From Bacteroidota bacterium (lineage in GTDB: Bacteria > Bacteroidota > Bacteroidia > Bacteroidales > WCHB1-69): a DNA stretch of 58,864 bases. A model generated the notes under the pieces. That model was not told the DNA's origin. It did not search any database and was given only the letters and a program-made list of their open reading frames with translations. Location: the NCBI GenBank assembly GCA_023413895.1, contig JAEZOU010000076.1:1-58864 (forward strand). The letters run 5' to 3'. Every line of letters starts with the position of its first letter. The stretch's first letter is position 1. This document shows, in pieces, positions 29,417-38,074 of this stretch. A program made the position numbers and the translations under genes.

Positions 29417-30706
29417 ATGCAAACTACTTCTACAAAACATAGTAATTTAGCGGACAATTCCGCTCAAAAAATAGAGATCATGTCACCTGTTGGCTCATAC
29501 GAAGCGTTGGCTGCTGCCATCCAATCGGGAGCCGGTTCTGTCTATTTTGGTGTAGGGCAAATGAATATGCGTTCTCGTTCTTCCGCCAATTTCTCATTGG
29601 ACGATTTGGAGAATATATGTAATATCTGCAAAGAGCACAATGTTCGCTCCTATCTTACGGTCAACACAATCATTTATAACCAAGAGATTGAGGAGATGCA
29701 GCAACTATTGGAACACGCTCAGAAGTGCGGCATTTCAGCCATTATCGCTTCCGACTTTGCGGTTATTCAATATTGTCAAAAGATTGGTTTAGAAATCCAT
29801 ATCTCAACGCAATGTAATATTACCAATGTAGAAGCTGTGCGTTTTTATGCACAATTTGCTGATGTTGTTGTATTAGCACGCGAAACAGAATTACGCCAAG
29901 TGGCAGAGATTTCCCGTAAAATTAAAGAGGAAAATATTTGTGGTCCTAACGGGAAACTCGTGCAATTGGAGATGTTTATCCACGGAGCACTCTGTATGGC
30001 TGTATCGGGCAAATGTTACCTAAGCCTTGATAACTTTAACGCCTCTGCAAATCGAGGTGCTTGCCTACAACCCTGCCGCCGCGCGTACAAGGTGCAAGAT
30101 TACGACTCGGAAATTGAGTTAGCAATTGAAAATAAATATATCATGTCGCCCAAAGACCTATGTACGATTGGTTTTTTGGATAAAATTATCAAAGCAGGCG
30201 TAACTGTTTTGAAGATTGAGGGTCGAGGACGCTCGCCTGAATATGTGAAAATGGTTACCCAATGCTACCACGAAGCACTCAACGCCATCCAAAACAATAA
30301 CTATACACAAGAAAAGATTGAGGAGTGGACCACACGCTTGAGAAGTGTTTATAATCGTGATTTTTGGGATGGTTACTATTTAGGACGCACTTTAGGTGAA
30401 TGGAGCGAAAGATATGGTTCTCAAGCAACACGTACAAAACAATATATCGGTAAAGTTACCAACTATTTTTCTAAACTACAAGTAGCTGAAATTCTAGTAG
30501 AAACACAAGAGTTGAAAAGAGAAGATTCTATTCTGATTATCGGTCCCACAACAGGCGTATATGAAGATCAAGTTCAGGAAATTCGGGTAGAATTACAACC
30601 TGTAGAAGTTGCCGAAAAAGGAGTCTTCTGTTCAATTCCTGTAAAAGAAACTGTACGACGCGGAGATAAACTGTACCGATGGATTGAAGAGATTGATGAA
30701 TTTTAA
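29417..30706 (+). CDS. peptidase U32-family protein (TrhP/RlhA-like)
   Basis: U32 proteins are annotated as peptidases or collagenases, but better-studied members (TrhP, RlhA) take part in tRNA or rRNA hydroxylation. The 429-residue protein has the N-terminal MSPVGSYEALAAAIQSGAGSVYFG block, MFIHGALCMAVSGKCYLS with ANRGACLQPCRR, the four-cysteine set of the family, and KIEGRGRSPEYV, then a C-terminal beta domain (about 345-425). It begins a plus-strand group with a patatin and RseC. An RNA-modification role is more likely than proteolysis, from family knowledge. Confidence 0.9.
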   Translation: MQTTSTKHSNLADNSAQKIEIMSPVGSYEALAAAIQSGAGSVYFGVGQMNMRSRSSANFSLDDLENICNICKEHNVRSYLTVNTIIYNQEIEEMQQLLEHAQKCGISAIIASDFAVIQYCQKIGLEIHISTQCNITNVEAVRFYAQFADVVVLARETELRQVAEISRKIKEENICGPNGKLVQLEMFIHGALCMAVSGKCYLSLDNFNASANRGACLQPCRRAYKVQDYDSEIELAIENKYIMSPKDLCTIGFLDKIIKAGVTVLKIEGRGRSPEYVKMVTQCYHEALNAIQNNNYTQEKIEEWTTRLRSVYNRDFWDGYYLGRTLGEWSERYGSQATRTKQYIGKVTNYFSKLQVAEILVETQELKREDSILIIGPTTGVYEDQVQEIRVELQPVEVAEKGVFCSIPVKETVRRGDKLYRWIEEIDEF

Positions 30707-30710
30707 TATT

Positions 30711-31592
30711 ATGAAAAGAATTACCTTTTTTCTGCTTCTTATGGGAGCAATGGCTTTAGGAGTGGCGCAGCCCAAAGTGGGGGTTACACTTTGCGGTGGG
30801 GGTGCGCGCGCATTTTCTCACCTCGGCGTTTTGCAAGCTTTTCACGAATACAACATTCACCCTGAGGTAATTGCAGGAACTAGTATGGGGGCCATTCTTG
30901 GTGCATTTTATGCTCAAGGTTATACTCCTCAAGAACTGCATGATATTATTCTGGAAGAAAAATTCTATAAAATCAATAAAATTCTACACCTCGGGAAAGG
31001 GAAAAGAGAACTCGCTGGATTTTCTAGTCATAAAAATATCCAAAAAATATTCAATAAGTATATTCCACATAATAGCTTTGATTCTTTGCAATACACTTTC
31101 TACCTCTGTGTTGCTAATCTTAATACTGGAGCTGCAGAATATATCCATTCGGGTAAACATCTACACGAATATCTGTTAGGTTCCTCCTCTATTCCAGGAC
31201 TTTTTACTCCTATCTTCATCGATAGCTGTTATTATGTAGATGGTGGAATTTTAGATAATTTTCCCGCTCGTTCCATTAGAAACGAATGTGATATTTTAAT
31301 CGGACTTGAATCGGGTGCAGAACTTCCTGATTTTGAGATAAAAAAAACAAAAGATATAATCTCTCGAAGCCTTTCTGTAGTAGTTTACAACAACTCGTTA
31401 CCTGGCTACGCAGTTTGCGATTATATGATTAATACAAACATTGACCAATATTATGGATTGATGGATTTTAAAAATTTTGAAGCTATTTACCAAGCTGGCT
31501 ACCGAGTGGCTATTCAATGGCTACAAGAGCACCCAGAATTGGTGAAACTGATTGCAAGCCCCCAACAAAATCAACAAAAAAATGGAGAATAA
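30711..31592 (+). CDS. secreted patatin-like phospholipase
   Basis: Serine lipid acyl hydrolase with a Ser-Asp dyad. Signal peptide 1-19 (ALGVAQ), oxyanion-hole motif CGGGARAFSHLGVL, nucleophile elbow GTSMGAI, and catalytic aspartate in YVDGGILDNFP. Translation starts at ATG 30711, 4 bases after the U32 stop, rather than at the longer frame from 30684, because the signal peptide begins there. It probably acts in the periplasm or at the outer membrane; unlike PlpD-type proteins it has no C-terminal barrel. Its end overlaps the start of rseC by 11 bases. Confidence 0.91.
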   Translation: MKRITFFLLLMGAMALGVAQPKVGVTLCGGGARAFSHLGVLQAFHEYNIHPEVIAGTSMGAILGAFYAQGYTPQELHDIILEEKFYKINKILHLGKGKRELAGFSSHKNIQKIFNKYIPHNSFDSLQYTFYLCVANLNTGAAEYIHSGKHLHEYLLGSSSIPGLFTPIFIDSCYYVDGGILDNFPARSIRNECDILIGLESGAELPDFEIKKTKDIISRSLSVVVYNNSLPGYAVCDYMINTNIDQYYGLMDFKNFEAIYQAGYRVAIQWLQEHPELVKLIASPQQNQQKNGE

Positions 31593-32004
31593 TCACCTTT
31601 GTAATCAGGGGAAAATAAAAGATATTCAAGGAGACAATCTCTTTATTGAAATCACGGTTTCTTCTGCGTGCTCTAAATGTCACGGAAAATCATTTTGCTC
31701 GATGTCTGAACATCGCAACGAAATATTAAATATCAATACTTCAGCAGCTTTTCAATTTAGTGTTGGAGAAGAGGTTAATATTACAATGAAAAGTTCTTTA
31801 GGTACAAAAGCTGTTCTTTTTGCCTATGTAGGACCTCTTGTAGCGCTCTGCTTAGGATTGTTTCTATCCTACTTTTTCACACATAACGAACTACTCAGCA
31901 CCGCAATAGGATTTGGATGCTTAACAATTTACTTTTTGATTTTAAGAGGTTTCAAAGATAAATTCAAGAGAGAATTTATTATGGATGTAAAGAAGATTGA
32001 TTAG
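31582..32004 (+). CDS. rseC: RseC/MucC-family protein (SoxR-reducing type)
   Basis: Small membrane protein with an N-terminal domain containing CSKCHGKSFC, a CxxCxxxxxC set typical of the family, and two membrane helices (about 76-96 and 102-120). Relatives sit before rnf operons and help to reduce the SoxR Fe-S centre or modulate sigma-E. Here the ATG at 31582 lies inside the patatin gene, implying translational coupling; the longer frame from 31552 is less likely. No rnf genes follow: the next gene is convergent and overlaps its last 26 bases. Confidence 0.83.
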   Translation: MENNHLCNQGKIKDIQGDNLFIEITVSSACSKCHGKSFCSMSEHRNEILNINTSAAFQFSVGEEVNITMKSSLGTKAVLFAYVGPLVALCLGLFLSYFFTHNELLSTAIGFGCLTIYFLILRGFKDKFKREFIMDVKKID

Positions 32005-32728
32005 CAATTTCCAATCGTTTTCCAATAAATTTTACATCTTCGCTTTCAGGATAAATGGTATTGAGTGATTGGTAGAGAGAATCCAACAAAGAAAGATTTT
32101 CAGATTCTGGAAGAAAAATTCTACGATTAAACTTTTGGTAAAAAGCTGTTATTGACGCTAACGATGTTTTATTTTCTTGAATAAAAGTGTATAAAAACTT
32201 TTTATGTTGCTCTACTGCAGCGAGATAATTAGATTCAATTCCTATTTTTACAGAATCATCATATTGATGGGCATTATAAACTTTCATCAATTTTTCAACT
32301 GTATCTACAAATACTCTCAATTGAGCATCAAGCTGATACATCAGATAGGCATCTTCGGTGCCATCAACTACAGAATAGGTATTTACCAAATGTGCAGCAT
32401 CGGCAGAAAAAGAGAGATGATCTCCTCTTTTGGCCAAAGTAGTAAATCCATTTTCTGGAGTAAGCCAAATTTGATAAAATATTGGAAATGAATATTTTGA
32501 ACTTATTTGTTCATCTTCTACCGACAAAGAAAAAGTAAATTTTCCATCTTTTATAGCAGCAGAATCCACTAAAATTATACCTTCTGGAGTGATTTGAGAA
32601 AGATAGATATAATTTTCGAAACTATTTTCCAAAGTTCCAGACAAAACTATATCCGCTTTTCTCTGTTGACAAGCAGATAAGAGAAGTATCAAAAGTAGAA
32701 ACAGATTACAGATGCGCAAATGTTTCAT
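31979..32728 (-). CDS. DUF4369-type lipoprotein (249 aa)
   Basis: Lipoprotein with signal peptide and lipobox LLSAC, so Cys20 is probably lipidated. The next 100 residues follow the DUF4369 pattern: LSGTLENS---YIYLSQ, ILVDSAAIKDGKFTFSL and GFTTLAKRGDHLSFS. Many DUF4369 proteins carry a C-terminal thioredoxin domain; this one has only a helical tail, with no CxxC. I start at ATG 32728. The start overlaps a 53-codon gene by 23 bases and the 3' end overlaps rseC by 26 bases. Confidence 0.82.
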   Translation of the reverse strand: MKHLRICNLFLLLILLLSACQQRKADIVLSGTLENSFENYIYLSQITPEGIILVDSAAIKDGKFTFSLSVEDEQISSKYSFPIFYQIWLTPENGFTTLAKRGDHLSFSADAAHLVNTYSVVDGTEDAYLMYQLDAQLRVFVDTVEKLMKVYNAHQYDDSVKIGIESNYLAAVEQHKKFLYTFIQENKTSLASITAFYQKFNRRIFLPESENLSLLDSLYQSLNTIYPESEDVKFIGKRLEIANQSSLHP

Positions 32729-32867
32729 AAGTTTGGGTGGTATCACACTTTATATATTCACATCCACAATTACGATCTCTTCTATGAGGACGGCGTCCAT
32801 AAATTTTGGGTGCACAAGCCTCACAAAGCAACAACAGCAGCAGCAGTAAAAGATAATACCGTTTCAT
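32706..32867 (-). CDS. 53-residue secreted or lipoprotein-like small protein
   Basis: Short gene that is easy to miss. ATG at 32867, TAA at 32708-32706. The N-terminus is MKRYY, then nine leucines (residues 6-14, encoded partly by four CTG codons), CEAC, and a basic Cys-rich mature part PKIYGRRPHRRDRNCGCEY ending in FAHL. Cys15 or Cys18 may be lipidated, though the lipobox is poor (Glu before Ala). It starts 8 bases after the purA stop and overlaps the DUF4369 gene by 23 bases, so the three look like one operon. I recognise no family. Confidence 0.65.
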   Translation of the reverse strand: MKRYYLLLLLLLLLCEACAPKIYGRRPHRRDRNCGCEYIKCDTTQTYETFAHL

Positions 32868-32875
32868 AAATTCAA

Positions 32876-34144
32876 TTAACGTACGATAGTTGCATTTCTA
32901 TCAGGACCTACAGAAACGATAGATATTTTTGCTCCAACCTCATTTTCAATAAATTGAATATAATCTTTCAGTTCTTGGGGCAACTCTTCGTATGTTTTAC
33001 ATTGTGAAATATCTTGTTTCCAGCCTTTGAGAGGAGTAAGTACGGGTTCAATATTCACACTTGTATCTGCAGGTACACGTTTTGTTTCTACACCATCAAC
33101 TTTGTATGCTGTACAAACCTTAATTGTATCAAAGTCAGACATTACATCAGCCTTTGTCAGAACGATTTCAGTAACGCCATTCACCATAACAGAATATTTG
33201 AGAGCCACAAGGTCTAACCAGCCACAACGACGAGTTCTTCCGGTAGTTGCGCCAAATTCATGACCATTTTTCTGTAATAGTTCTCCAGTAGCGTCAAAAA
33301 GTTCTGTTGGAAATGGTCCTGCTCCTACGCGCGTGCAGTATGCTTTTACAATTCCGATAACTCTTCCGGTGCGAGCGGGTGCCAAACCCAAACCTGTAAA
33401 AGCACCAGCAGCTACAGTATTAGAAGATGTAACAAAAGGATAGGAGCCAAAATCTATATCTAACAATGTTCCTTGTGCTCCTTCTGCCAAGATTGTTTTT
33501 CCGTTATTCAATAAATCATTCAATTCATACTCGCTATCAATCAATTGGAATTGGCGCAATGTATCCAACGATTTGAGCCATTTCTCAACCATTTCAGGCA
33601 ACATTTCTGAATAATCAAAATTATATTTATCCAACAAATATTTATGATTTTCGAGCAATGCGTTGAATTTATTTTCAAAGTTAGGCGAAATCACATCGCC
33701 CACACGCAAACCATTCCGAGCAATTTTATCGGTGTATGTAGGTCCAATTCCCTTTAAGGTAGAACCAATCTTTTGAGCTCCTTTTTTTGCCTCCAAGGCA
33801 GCATCCAACAACTTATGGGTTGGCATAATCAGGTGTGCTTTTTTAGAAATTTGAAGATTTTTCTTAGGTGTCATTCCCATCTTTTCTAAACCTGCCACCT
33901 CATCTTCAAAAATTACTGGATCAATTACTACACCACTTCCAATAATATTGATTTTATCTTGATGAAATATTCCTGATGGAATAATATGCAAAACGTGTTT
34001 AATATCATTAAACTCTAGAGTATGGCCAGCATTTGGGCCACCTTGAAAACGAGCAATTACATCATATTCAGGAGTTAACACATCTACTACTTTACCTTTT
34101 CCTTCATCACCCCATTGTAAACCAAGAAGAATATCTAATTTCAT
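32876..34144 (-). CDS. purA: adenylosuccinate synthetase
   Basis: GTP-dependent first step from IMP to AMP. GLQWGDEGKGKVVD at the N-terminus holds the catalytic Asp; then GGPNAGHTLEF, IGSTLKGIGPTY, TGRTRRCGWLD and VSVGPDRNATI. At 422 residues it has the family's length. It has its own promoter and is followed by a 53-codon gene. The other purine gene in the window, purC, is 4 kb away in another unit. Confidence 0.97.
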   Translation of the reverse strand: MKLDILLGLQWGDEGKGKVVDVLTPEYDVIARFQGGPNAGHTLEFNDIKHVLHIIPSGIFHQDKINIIGSGVVIDPVIFEDEVAGLEKMGMTPKKNLQISKKAHLIMPTHKLLDAALEAKKGAQKIGSTLKGIGPTYTDKIARNGLRVGDVISPNFENKFNALLENHKYLLDKYNFDYSEMLPEMVEKWLKSLDTLRQFQLIDSEYELNDLLNNGKTILAEGAQGTLLDIDFGSYPFVTSSNTVAAGAFTGLGLAPARTGRVIGIVKAYCTRVGAGPFPTELFDATGELLQKNGHEFGATTGRTRRCGWLDLVALKYSVMVNGVTEIVLTKADVMSDFDTIKVCTAYKVDGVETKRVPADTSVNIEPVLTPLKGWKQDISQCKTYEELPQELKDYIQFIENEVGAKISIVSVGPDRNATIVR

Positions 34145-34165
34145 TTGTCTAATTTTTTTCAGTTC

Positions 34166-34174
34166 GCAAAAGTA
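34166..34174 (-). promoter_or_regulatory. -7 box of purA
   Basis: TACTTTTGC on the minus strand, 21 bases before the purA ATG, within the 41-base gap after the kinase gene. Confidence 0.6.
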
Positions 34175-34185
34175 ACCTTTTTTTT

Positions 34186-35151
34186 CTACAATTCAGCCAA
34201 AAGTTGAGACCATTTTTCATCTGATAATTTTGCACCCACCACTTCAATAATTGCAGAAGATAGTTTTGTAGCTAATTTTCCAGCTTTTACTATACTATAT
34301 CCATTCATCAAACCATAAAGAAAGCCAGAAGCATAGATATCTCCTGCACCAGTTGTATCAATACGAGTTGCGGGCATAGGTTCCACGCGCACAACTTCAC
34401 CATACGCCTTAATTAGAGAACCTTTTGCGCCCAATTTTACTACCGAAATAGGACAATATTGCGATAATACGTCCAACGCTTCTACCTCTTCCTTTCCGCT
34501 AAAAGCCTTAGCTTCTTCTTCGTTAGCAAAAATAATATCTACATAATCGCGCAGCAACTCCTCAACAAAATCGCGCATCGATTCTACCAAGTTATAAGAT
34601 GCCATGTCCATAGAGATTTTCAATCCAGCAGACTTGGCACGCTTGCATACTTCTAGAATCAACTGTTTGTTAAAAATCAAGTACCCTTCTACATGGATAT
34701 AATCATATTTTTTAAGCACCTCATCAACCAAGTCTTCTGGTGTAAGTGTTGACGCTGCGCCCAAATATGTAGCAAAGGTCCGCTCTCCGTCAGGAGTGAT
34801 AAAAGTGGTAGCAATTCCTGTATCAATATCTGAATAGCAAAGGTGAGGTTCAATGTTAGAATTAATCATATCCTTTTGGAAACTTTCGCCAGCAAAATCG
34901 TGAGATATTTTCCCGATAAAACCCGTTTGTGCACCTAATCGTGCCAATCCGTGAATTGTATTTGCTGTAGATCCGCCAGAAGCTATAGATTGTTTTAGGT
35001 GAGAAATTTCTGCATGTATAGCTCTCTTCTTCTCCTCATCAATCATCTCCATTCCTCCCTTTTGTAAACCGAATTTTTCAAATAATGATGGATCATCAAT
35101 ATCTACCAAAATATCTACCAAAGCATTTCCAATGCCTAAAATCTTACTCAT
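34186..35151 (-). CDS. PfkB-family carbohydrate kinase, adenosine kinase-like
   Basis: Ribokinase-fold sugar or nucleoside kinase. ILGIGNALVDILVDI opens the fold, SGGSTANTIHGLARLG covers the substrate site, and DTTGAGDIYASGF has the catalytic aspartate and anion hole. The 321-residue length and the SGGSTANT and GFIGK motifs fit bacterial adenosine-kinase-like members, and purA downstream suits a purine salvage role, but substrate assignment is inference. It lies 5 bases after prmA. Confidence 0.87.
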   Translation of the reverse strand: MSKILGIGNALVDILVDIDDPSLFEKFGLQKGGMEMIDEEKKRAIHAEISHLKQSIASGGSTANTIHGLARLGAQTGFIGKISHDFAGESFQKDMINSNIEPHLCYSDIDTGIATTFITPDGERTFATYLGAASTLTPEDLVDEVLKKYDYIHVEGYLIFNKQLILEVCKRAKSAGLKISMDMASYNLVESMRDFVEELLRDYVDIIFANEEEAKAFSGKEEVEALDVLSQYCPISVVKLGAKGSLIKAYGEVVRVEPMPATRIDTTGAGDIYASGFLYGLMNGYSIVKAGKLATKLSSAIIEVVGAKLSDEKWSQLLAEL

Positions 35152-35156
35152 CTCTT

Positions 35157-35999
35157 TTAAATTATCTTTTGAAATTTAGCTGCACACCATCCATTTTTCT
35201 CTTTAAATTCAATACGTTGCAGGTGTAAATTATTTGCTTTTTCCGTTATTTTTTCTAAATCTTCGCCCACATAAAATCCGCTGAAAAGAATGGTTCCACC
35301 ATTTTCCAGTACGTTGACATAGGCTTCCATATCGTTTAGGAGAATATTGCGATTGATATTTGCAATTATTAGGTCGAATGTTTCTGGACCCAATAGTGCG
35401 GCATCGCCCCATTTTACCATAATCTCCTCTGCTTGGTTGCGAGCATTGTTTTCAATATTGTTTTTGTAAGCCCACTCATCATTGTCGATAGCTACCACAG
35501 ACGCTGCTCCGCGTTTGTAAGCCAACAATCCCAAAACTCCAGTTCCTGCGCCCATATCCAATACCCTTTTCCCTTTAGGAGAATCTTCCAAAAGATAGGT
35601 AATCATCAACGTTGTAGTTTCGTGATGTGCTGTTCCAAAAGACATCTTCGGCTCTATAATAATTTCATACTCAACATTTTCCTTCTTCTCGTGGAAGGGT
35701 GCACGGATATAACAACGGTCAGCAATCAACACTGGTGCATAGTTAGATTCCCACACAGCATTCCAATTCTGTGTAGGCACATCATTAATTACGTATGTAA
35801 GACGAGCTTCAGGAAATTGCTGTTCTAATATCTCCTTTATAGCCTCCTCTATATACAAATGTTTAGGAATATATGCCAATAATGTGGCATCATCTTCATC
35901 TGTAAAACTATCACAGCCTTCTTCTGCAAGGTAGGAAATAAAAATCTCTTTCCATACATCAGGTTGCTCAAAACAAATTTTAATCTCTAAATAATCCAT
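35157..35999 (-). CDS. prmA: ribosomal protein L11 methyltransferase
   Basis: SAM-dependent methyltransferase that trimethylates ribosomal protein L11. A short N-terminal substrate-recognition domain (about 1-95) is followed by PKMSFGTAHHETT, the SAM motif LDMGAGTGVLGLLA and DLIIANINRNILL, the PrmA-type N-INR catalytic-loop motif. At 280 residues it is normal. It starts 4 bases after the PepSY-like gene and ends 5 bases before the kinase gene. Confidence 0.95.
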   Translation of the reverse strand: MDYLEIKICFEQPDVWKEIFISYLAEEGCDSFTDEDDATLLAYIPKHLYIEEAIKEILEQQFPEARLTYVINDVPTQNWNAVWESNYAPVLIADRCYIRAPFHEKKENVEYEIIIEPKMSFGTAHHETTTLMITYLLEDSPKGKRVLDMGAGTGVLGLLAYKRGAASVVAIDNDEWAYKNNIENNARNQAEEIMVKWGDAALLGPETFDLIIANINRNILLNDMEAYVNVLENGGTILFSGFYVGEDLEKITEKANNLHLQRIEFKEKNGWCAAKFQKII

Positions 36000-36003
36000 G
36001 TTG

Positions 36004-37521
36004 TTATTCTACTAATTTTCCACTTGTCGTAAATGTCAATGCAGATGTTTCTCCAGATTTCTTACTGAAAATCACAACTCTATAGTAGTTTTTCTTTTCA
36101 ATGATACGTCTTACGGAATAATATTCTGTAATTTTAAATCCTTTGCAATTTTTCTTCACAAAGCCAGCAATATTTGGGTTGATATTTCCCATATTGGCAG
36201 CAGTACGAGTTTCAATAATATTGCCATTTCCTTCCATTACCACTATTTCTTTACCTCTCACACCAAAATAGGTTGCCAAAAAATAACCTTCATCATCTTC
36301 AGAGTATTCTACGCCTGTTACTTTAGGATATTTTGCTTTAAAAGCATTTACTACAGTTGTCGGAATACTTGCATCAACTTGTGTTAAATTTTGGCTTGCC
36401 AATCGGTCCACACCTTCCACCTCTGCATCGTCAGCATTTCCTGGTTCGTAAGCTTTAAGAAATTTTCCTGTTTTATCGAATACCAATGTTGTAACTTCCT
36501 TGGTTTTAGCATTTTGTTTTTCGATAATATCAACCATGATTTTATCTTGCTTATCAGCACGCAACTCCTTCAAAGCATACACAAATTTGTATCCTTTATA
36601 GTAATTGGTAAGATGTTTAATCACACCTTGTGGCAATTGTTCATCGGTTATATCAATATAGGTAAATTGCCAAACGCCCTGATTGTTGAAGTGAAGTTCA
36701 TTCCGCACCTCATTCACTTTACAAACTACCATATAATCATTATTATGCTTGTACCAAACCGGGCTATCGGGACGAGGTACTTTTTTTGTAAACGCTTTGT
36801 TCACTGTTCCAGGAATTTCGGAAGGTGCCAACTTGTCGGCATCAGCAACAGAAACCTCCAATTGTGGTTGTGGCTTGACAGGTCGTTCTGGCTTCGGAGC
36901 TGCGGGTTTGGGTGCTGGGGTGGGCTTCGGAGCGGGTTTTGCTTGAGTAGGCTTACTTTGCGAAGACTTTCCCTTTTCAGGCGCAGGATCTTCACTCTTA
37001 CCACTACGAAGGGCTGCATAGTTTTGTGCTTCTTCAGAAATGGAGAAGTTTTCAGGATCTGTTCGCGTGAGTAAACGCCCCATGTCATCAAAAGTTAAAA
37101 TAGAGTTTTCTGCTCCTACTTGGTCTGGCCTTACCTCAATATGATAATACATACTTACCGATGGTGCCTCGCGCGTTTGAGATACCTTTATCACAAATAG
37201 AGGATAATTGGTTTCAACATAATCAATAATTGCTGTTGGTAGTGAGTTTTTGGGAACAGAATAACGAGTTTCCAAAAAAGTTCCATCTTGTTGGATAAAA
37301 ATTGTTCCTACGACGCCGCTGTTTTTGAATGTTGCCTGATAAACTCCATCTGCCAACACCCACTGCGTAACTTTTGCTCCAGATTGTTCAAAATCAAGAG
37401 TTTGAATAACATCATCTGGAATATCTTCCTGCTTTAATTTCTGACCAAACAACGATGGCGTTGCCCAAAACATAGCCAAAGCTATGAGAGATAGTGTAAA
37501 AATACGCGTAAAATTACTCAT
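36004..37521 (-). CDS. secreted protein with PepSY-like repeats and a Pro-rich linker (505 aa)
   Basis: Signal peptide 1-26 (ATPSLFGQ). Two or more PepSY-like/putative beta-lactamase-inhibitor-like units (DUF2874 type) can be seen before and after a Pro/Lys/Ala linker at about 190-220 (repeated APKP). The repeated theme is 'IPTTVVNAFKAKYPKVTGVEYS' -like helix-strand pieces near 370-395 with YFLATYFGVRGKEIVV after it. It probably sits in the periplasm and binds a partner; no enzyme motif is visible. It is upstream of prmA in one unit. Confidence 0.82.
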   Translation of the reverse strand: MSNFTRIFTLSLIALAMFWATPSLFGQKLKQEDIPDDVIQTLDFEQSGAKVTQWVLADGVYQATFKNSGVVGTIFIQQDGTFLETRYSVPKNSLPTAIIDYVETNYPLFVIKVSQTREAPSVSMYYHIEVRPDQVGAENSILTFDDMGRLLTRTDPENFSISEEAQNYAALRSGKSEDPAPEKGKSSQSKPTQAKPAPKPTPAPKPAAPKPERPVKPQPQLEVSVADADKLAPSEIPGTVNKAFTKKVPRPDSPVWYKHNNDYMVVCKVNEVRNELHFNNQGVWQFTYIDITDEQLPQGVIKHLTNYYKGYKFVYALKELRADKQDKIMVDIIEKQNAKTKEVTTLVFDKTGKFLKAYEPGNADDAEVEGVDRLASQNLTQVDASIPTTVVNAFKAKYPKVTGVEYSEDDEGYFLATYFGVRGKEIVVMEGNGNIIETRTAANMGNINPNIAGFVKKNCKGFKITEYYSVRRIIEKKNYYRVVIFSKKSGETSALTFTTSGKLVE

Positions 37522-37544
37522 ACATATTATATTTTATAAAGTGC

Positions 37545-37552
37545 CAAAAATA
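37545..37552 (-). promoter_or_regulatory. -7 box of the PepSY-like gene and prmA
   Basis: TATTTTTG on the minus strand, 23 bases before the ATG at 37521; here the following base is G instead of the usual C. Confidence 0.5.
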
Positions 37553-37581
37553 CGACTTTTTTTTGGAGAAAATGCTTCTCT

Positions 37582-38010
37582 CTACTCTTCTGTATAAAAT
37601 ATTGTGTCAAAATGATTTATATTGAGATCATAATGTTCTTCTACCCACTGAATCACCATTTTTTCGATCTGTTCATCTAAAGAAATAGCAATTTTACCCT
37701 CAGATGAAAGCAAAATATGGGACGCTCCCTTGTTCTTTTTCTGGTACATAATTTTCCCATCAACAAAAGTTTTTTCAATAATATCACACTCCTCTAGAAG
37801 GTGGATTGTATTATACAAAGTAGCCCTACTAATATAGTATTTACTTAGTATAAATTTTCTGTTAATCGTCTTTATTTCAAATGGTTTTGTTTGCTCCTGA
37901 ATCATTCGCAAAATTGCAAATCTCTCTGGTGTTTTCTTCAATCTATTCTGCTCGAGAAAACTGTTAAATGTGTCAAAAAGTTGGTCAAAAGAGGAATCTG
38001 AGTTTTTCAT
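37582..38010 (-). CDS. Fur-family regulator lacking the usual metal ligands
   Basis: Fur-fold winged helix (about 20-90) with LKKTPERFAILRMIQ, SRATLYNTIHLLEECDIIEK and GKIMYQ, followed by the dimerisation domain. In place of the usual His-rich and CxxC segment (HHHHLxCxxCGxI-like) it reads ASHILLSSEGKIA, and the C-terminal CxxC is absent; only one Cys remains in the whole protein. It should therefore not bind the structural zinc, and probably not iron or zinc at the regulatory site. It is divergent from purC with a 64-base gap. Confidence 0.88.
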   Translation of the reverse strand: MKNSDSSFDQLFDTFNSFLEQNRLKKTPERFAILRMIQEQTKPFEIKTINRKFILSKYYISRATLYNTIHLLEECDIIEKTFVDGKIMYQKKNKGASHILLSSEGKIAISLDEQIEKMVIQWVEEHYDLNINHFDTIFYTEE

Positions 38011-38022
38011 TCTATTTTTTCG

Positions 38023-38051
38023 GCAAAGATAGAAAAAAAGCGTATTTTTGC
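38023..38051. promoter_or_regulatory. divergent promoters of the Fur-like gene and purC
   Basis: Minus strand: TATCTTTGC at 38031-38023, 13 bases before the Fur-like ATG. Plus strand: TATTTTTGC at 38043-38051, 24 bases before purC. The boxes are only 11 bases apart, so a protein bound here would affect both. Confidence 0.65.
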
Positions 38052-38074
38052 AATCTGATTAAAAAAATATTCTT

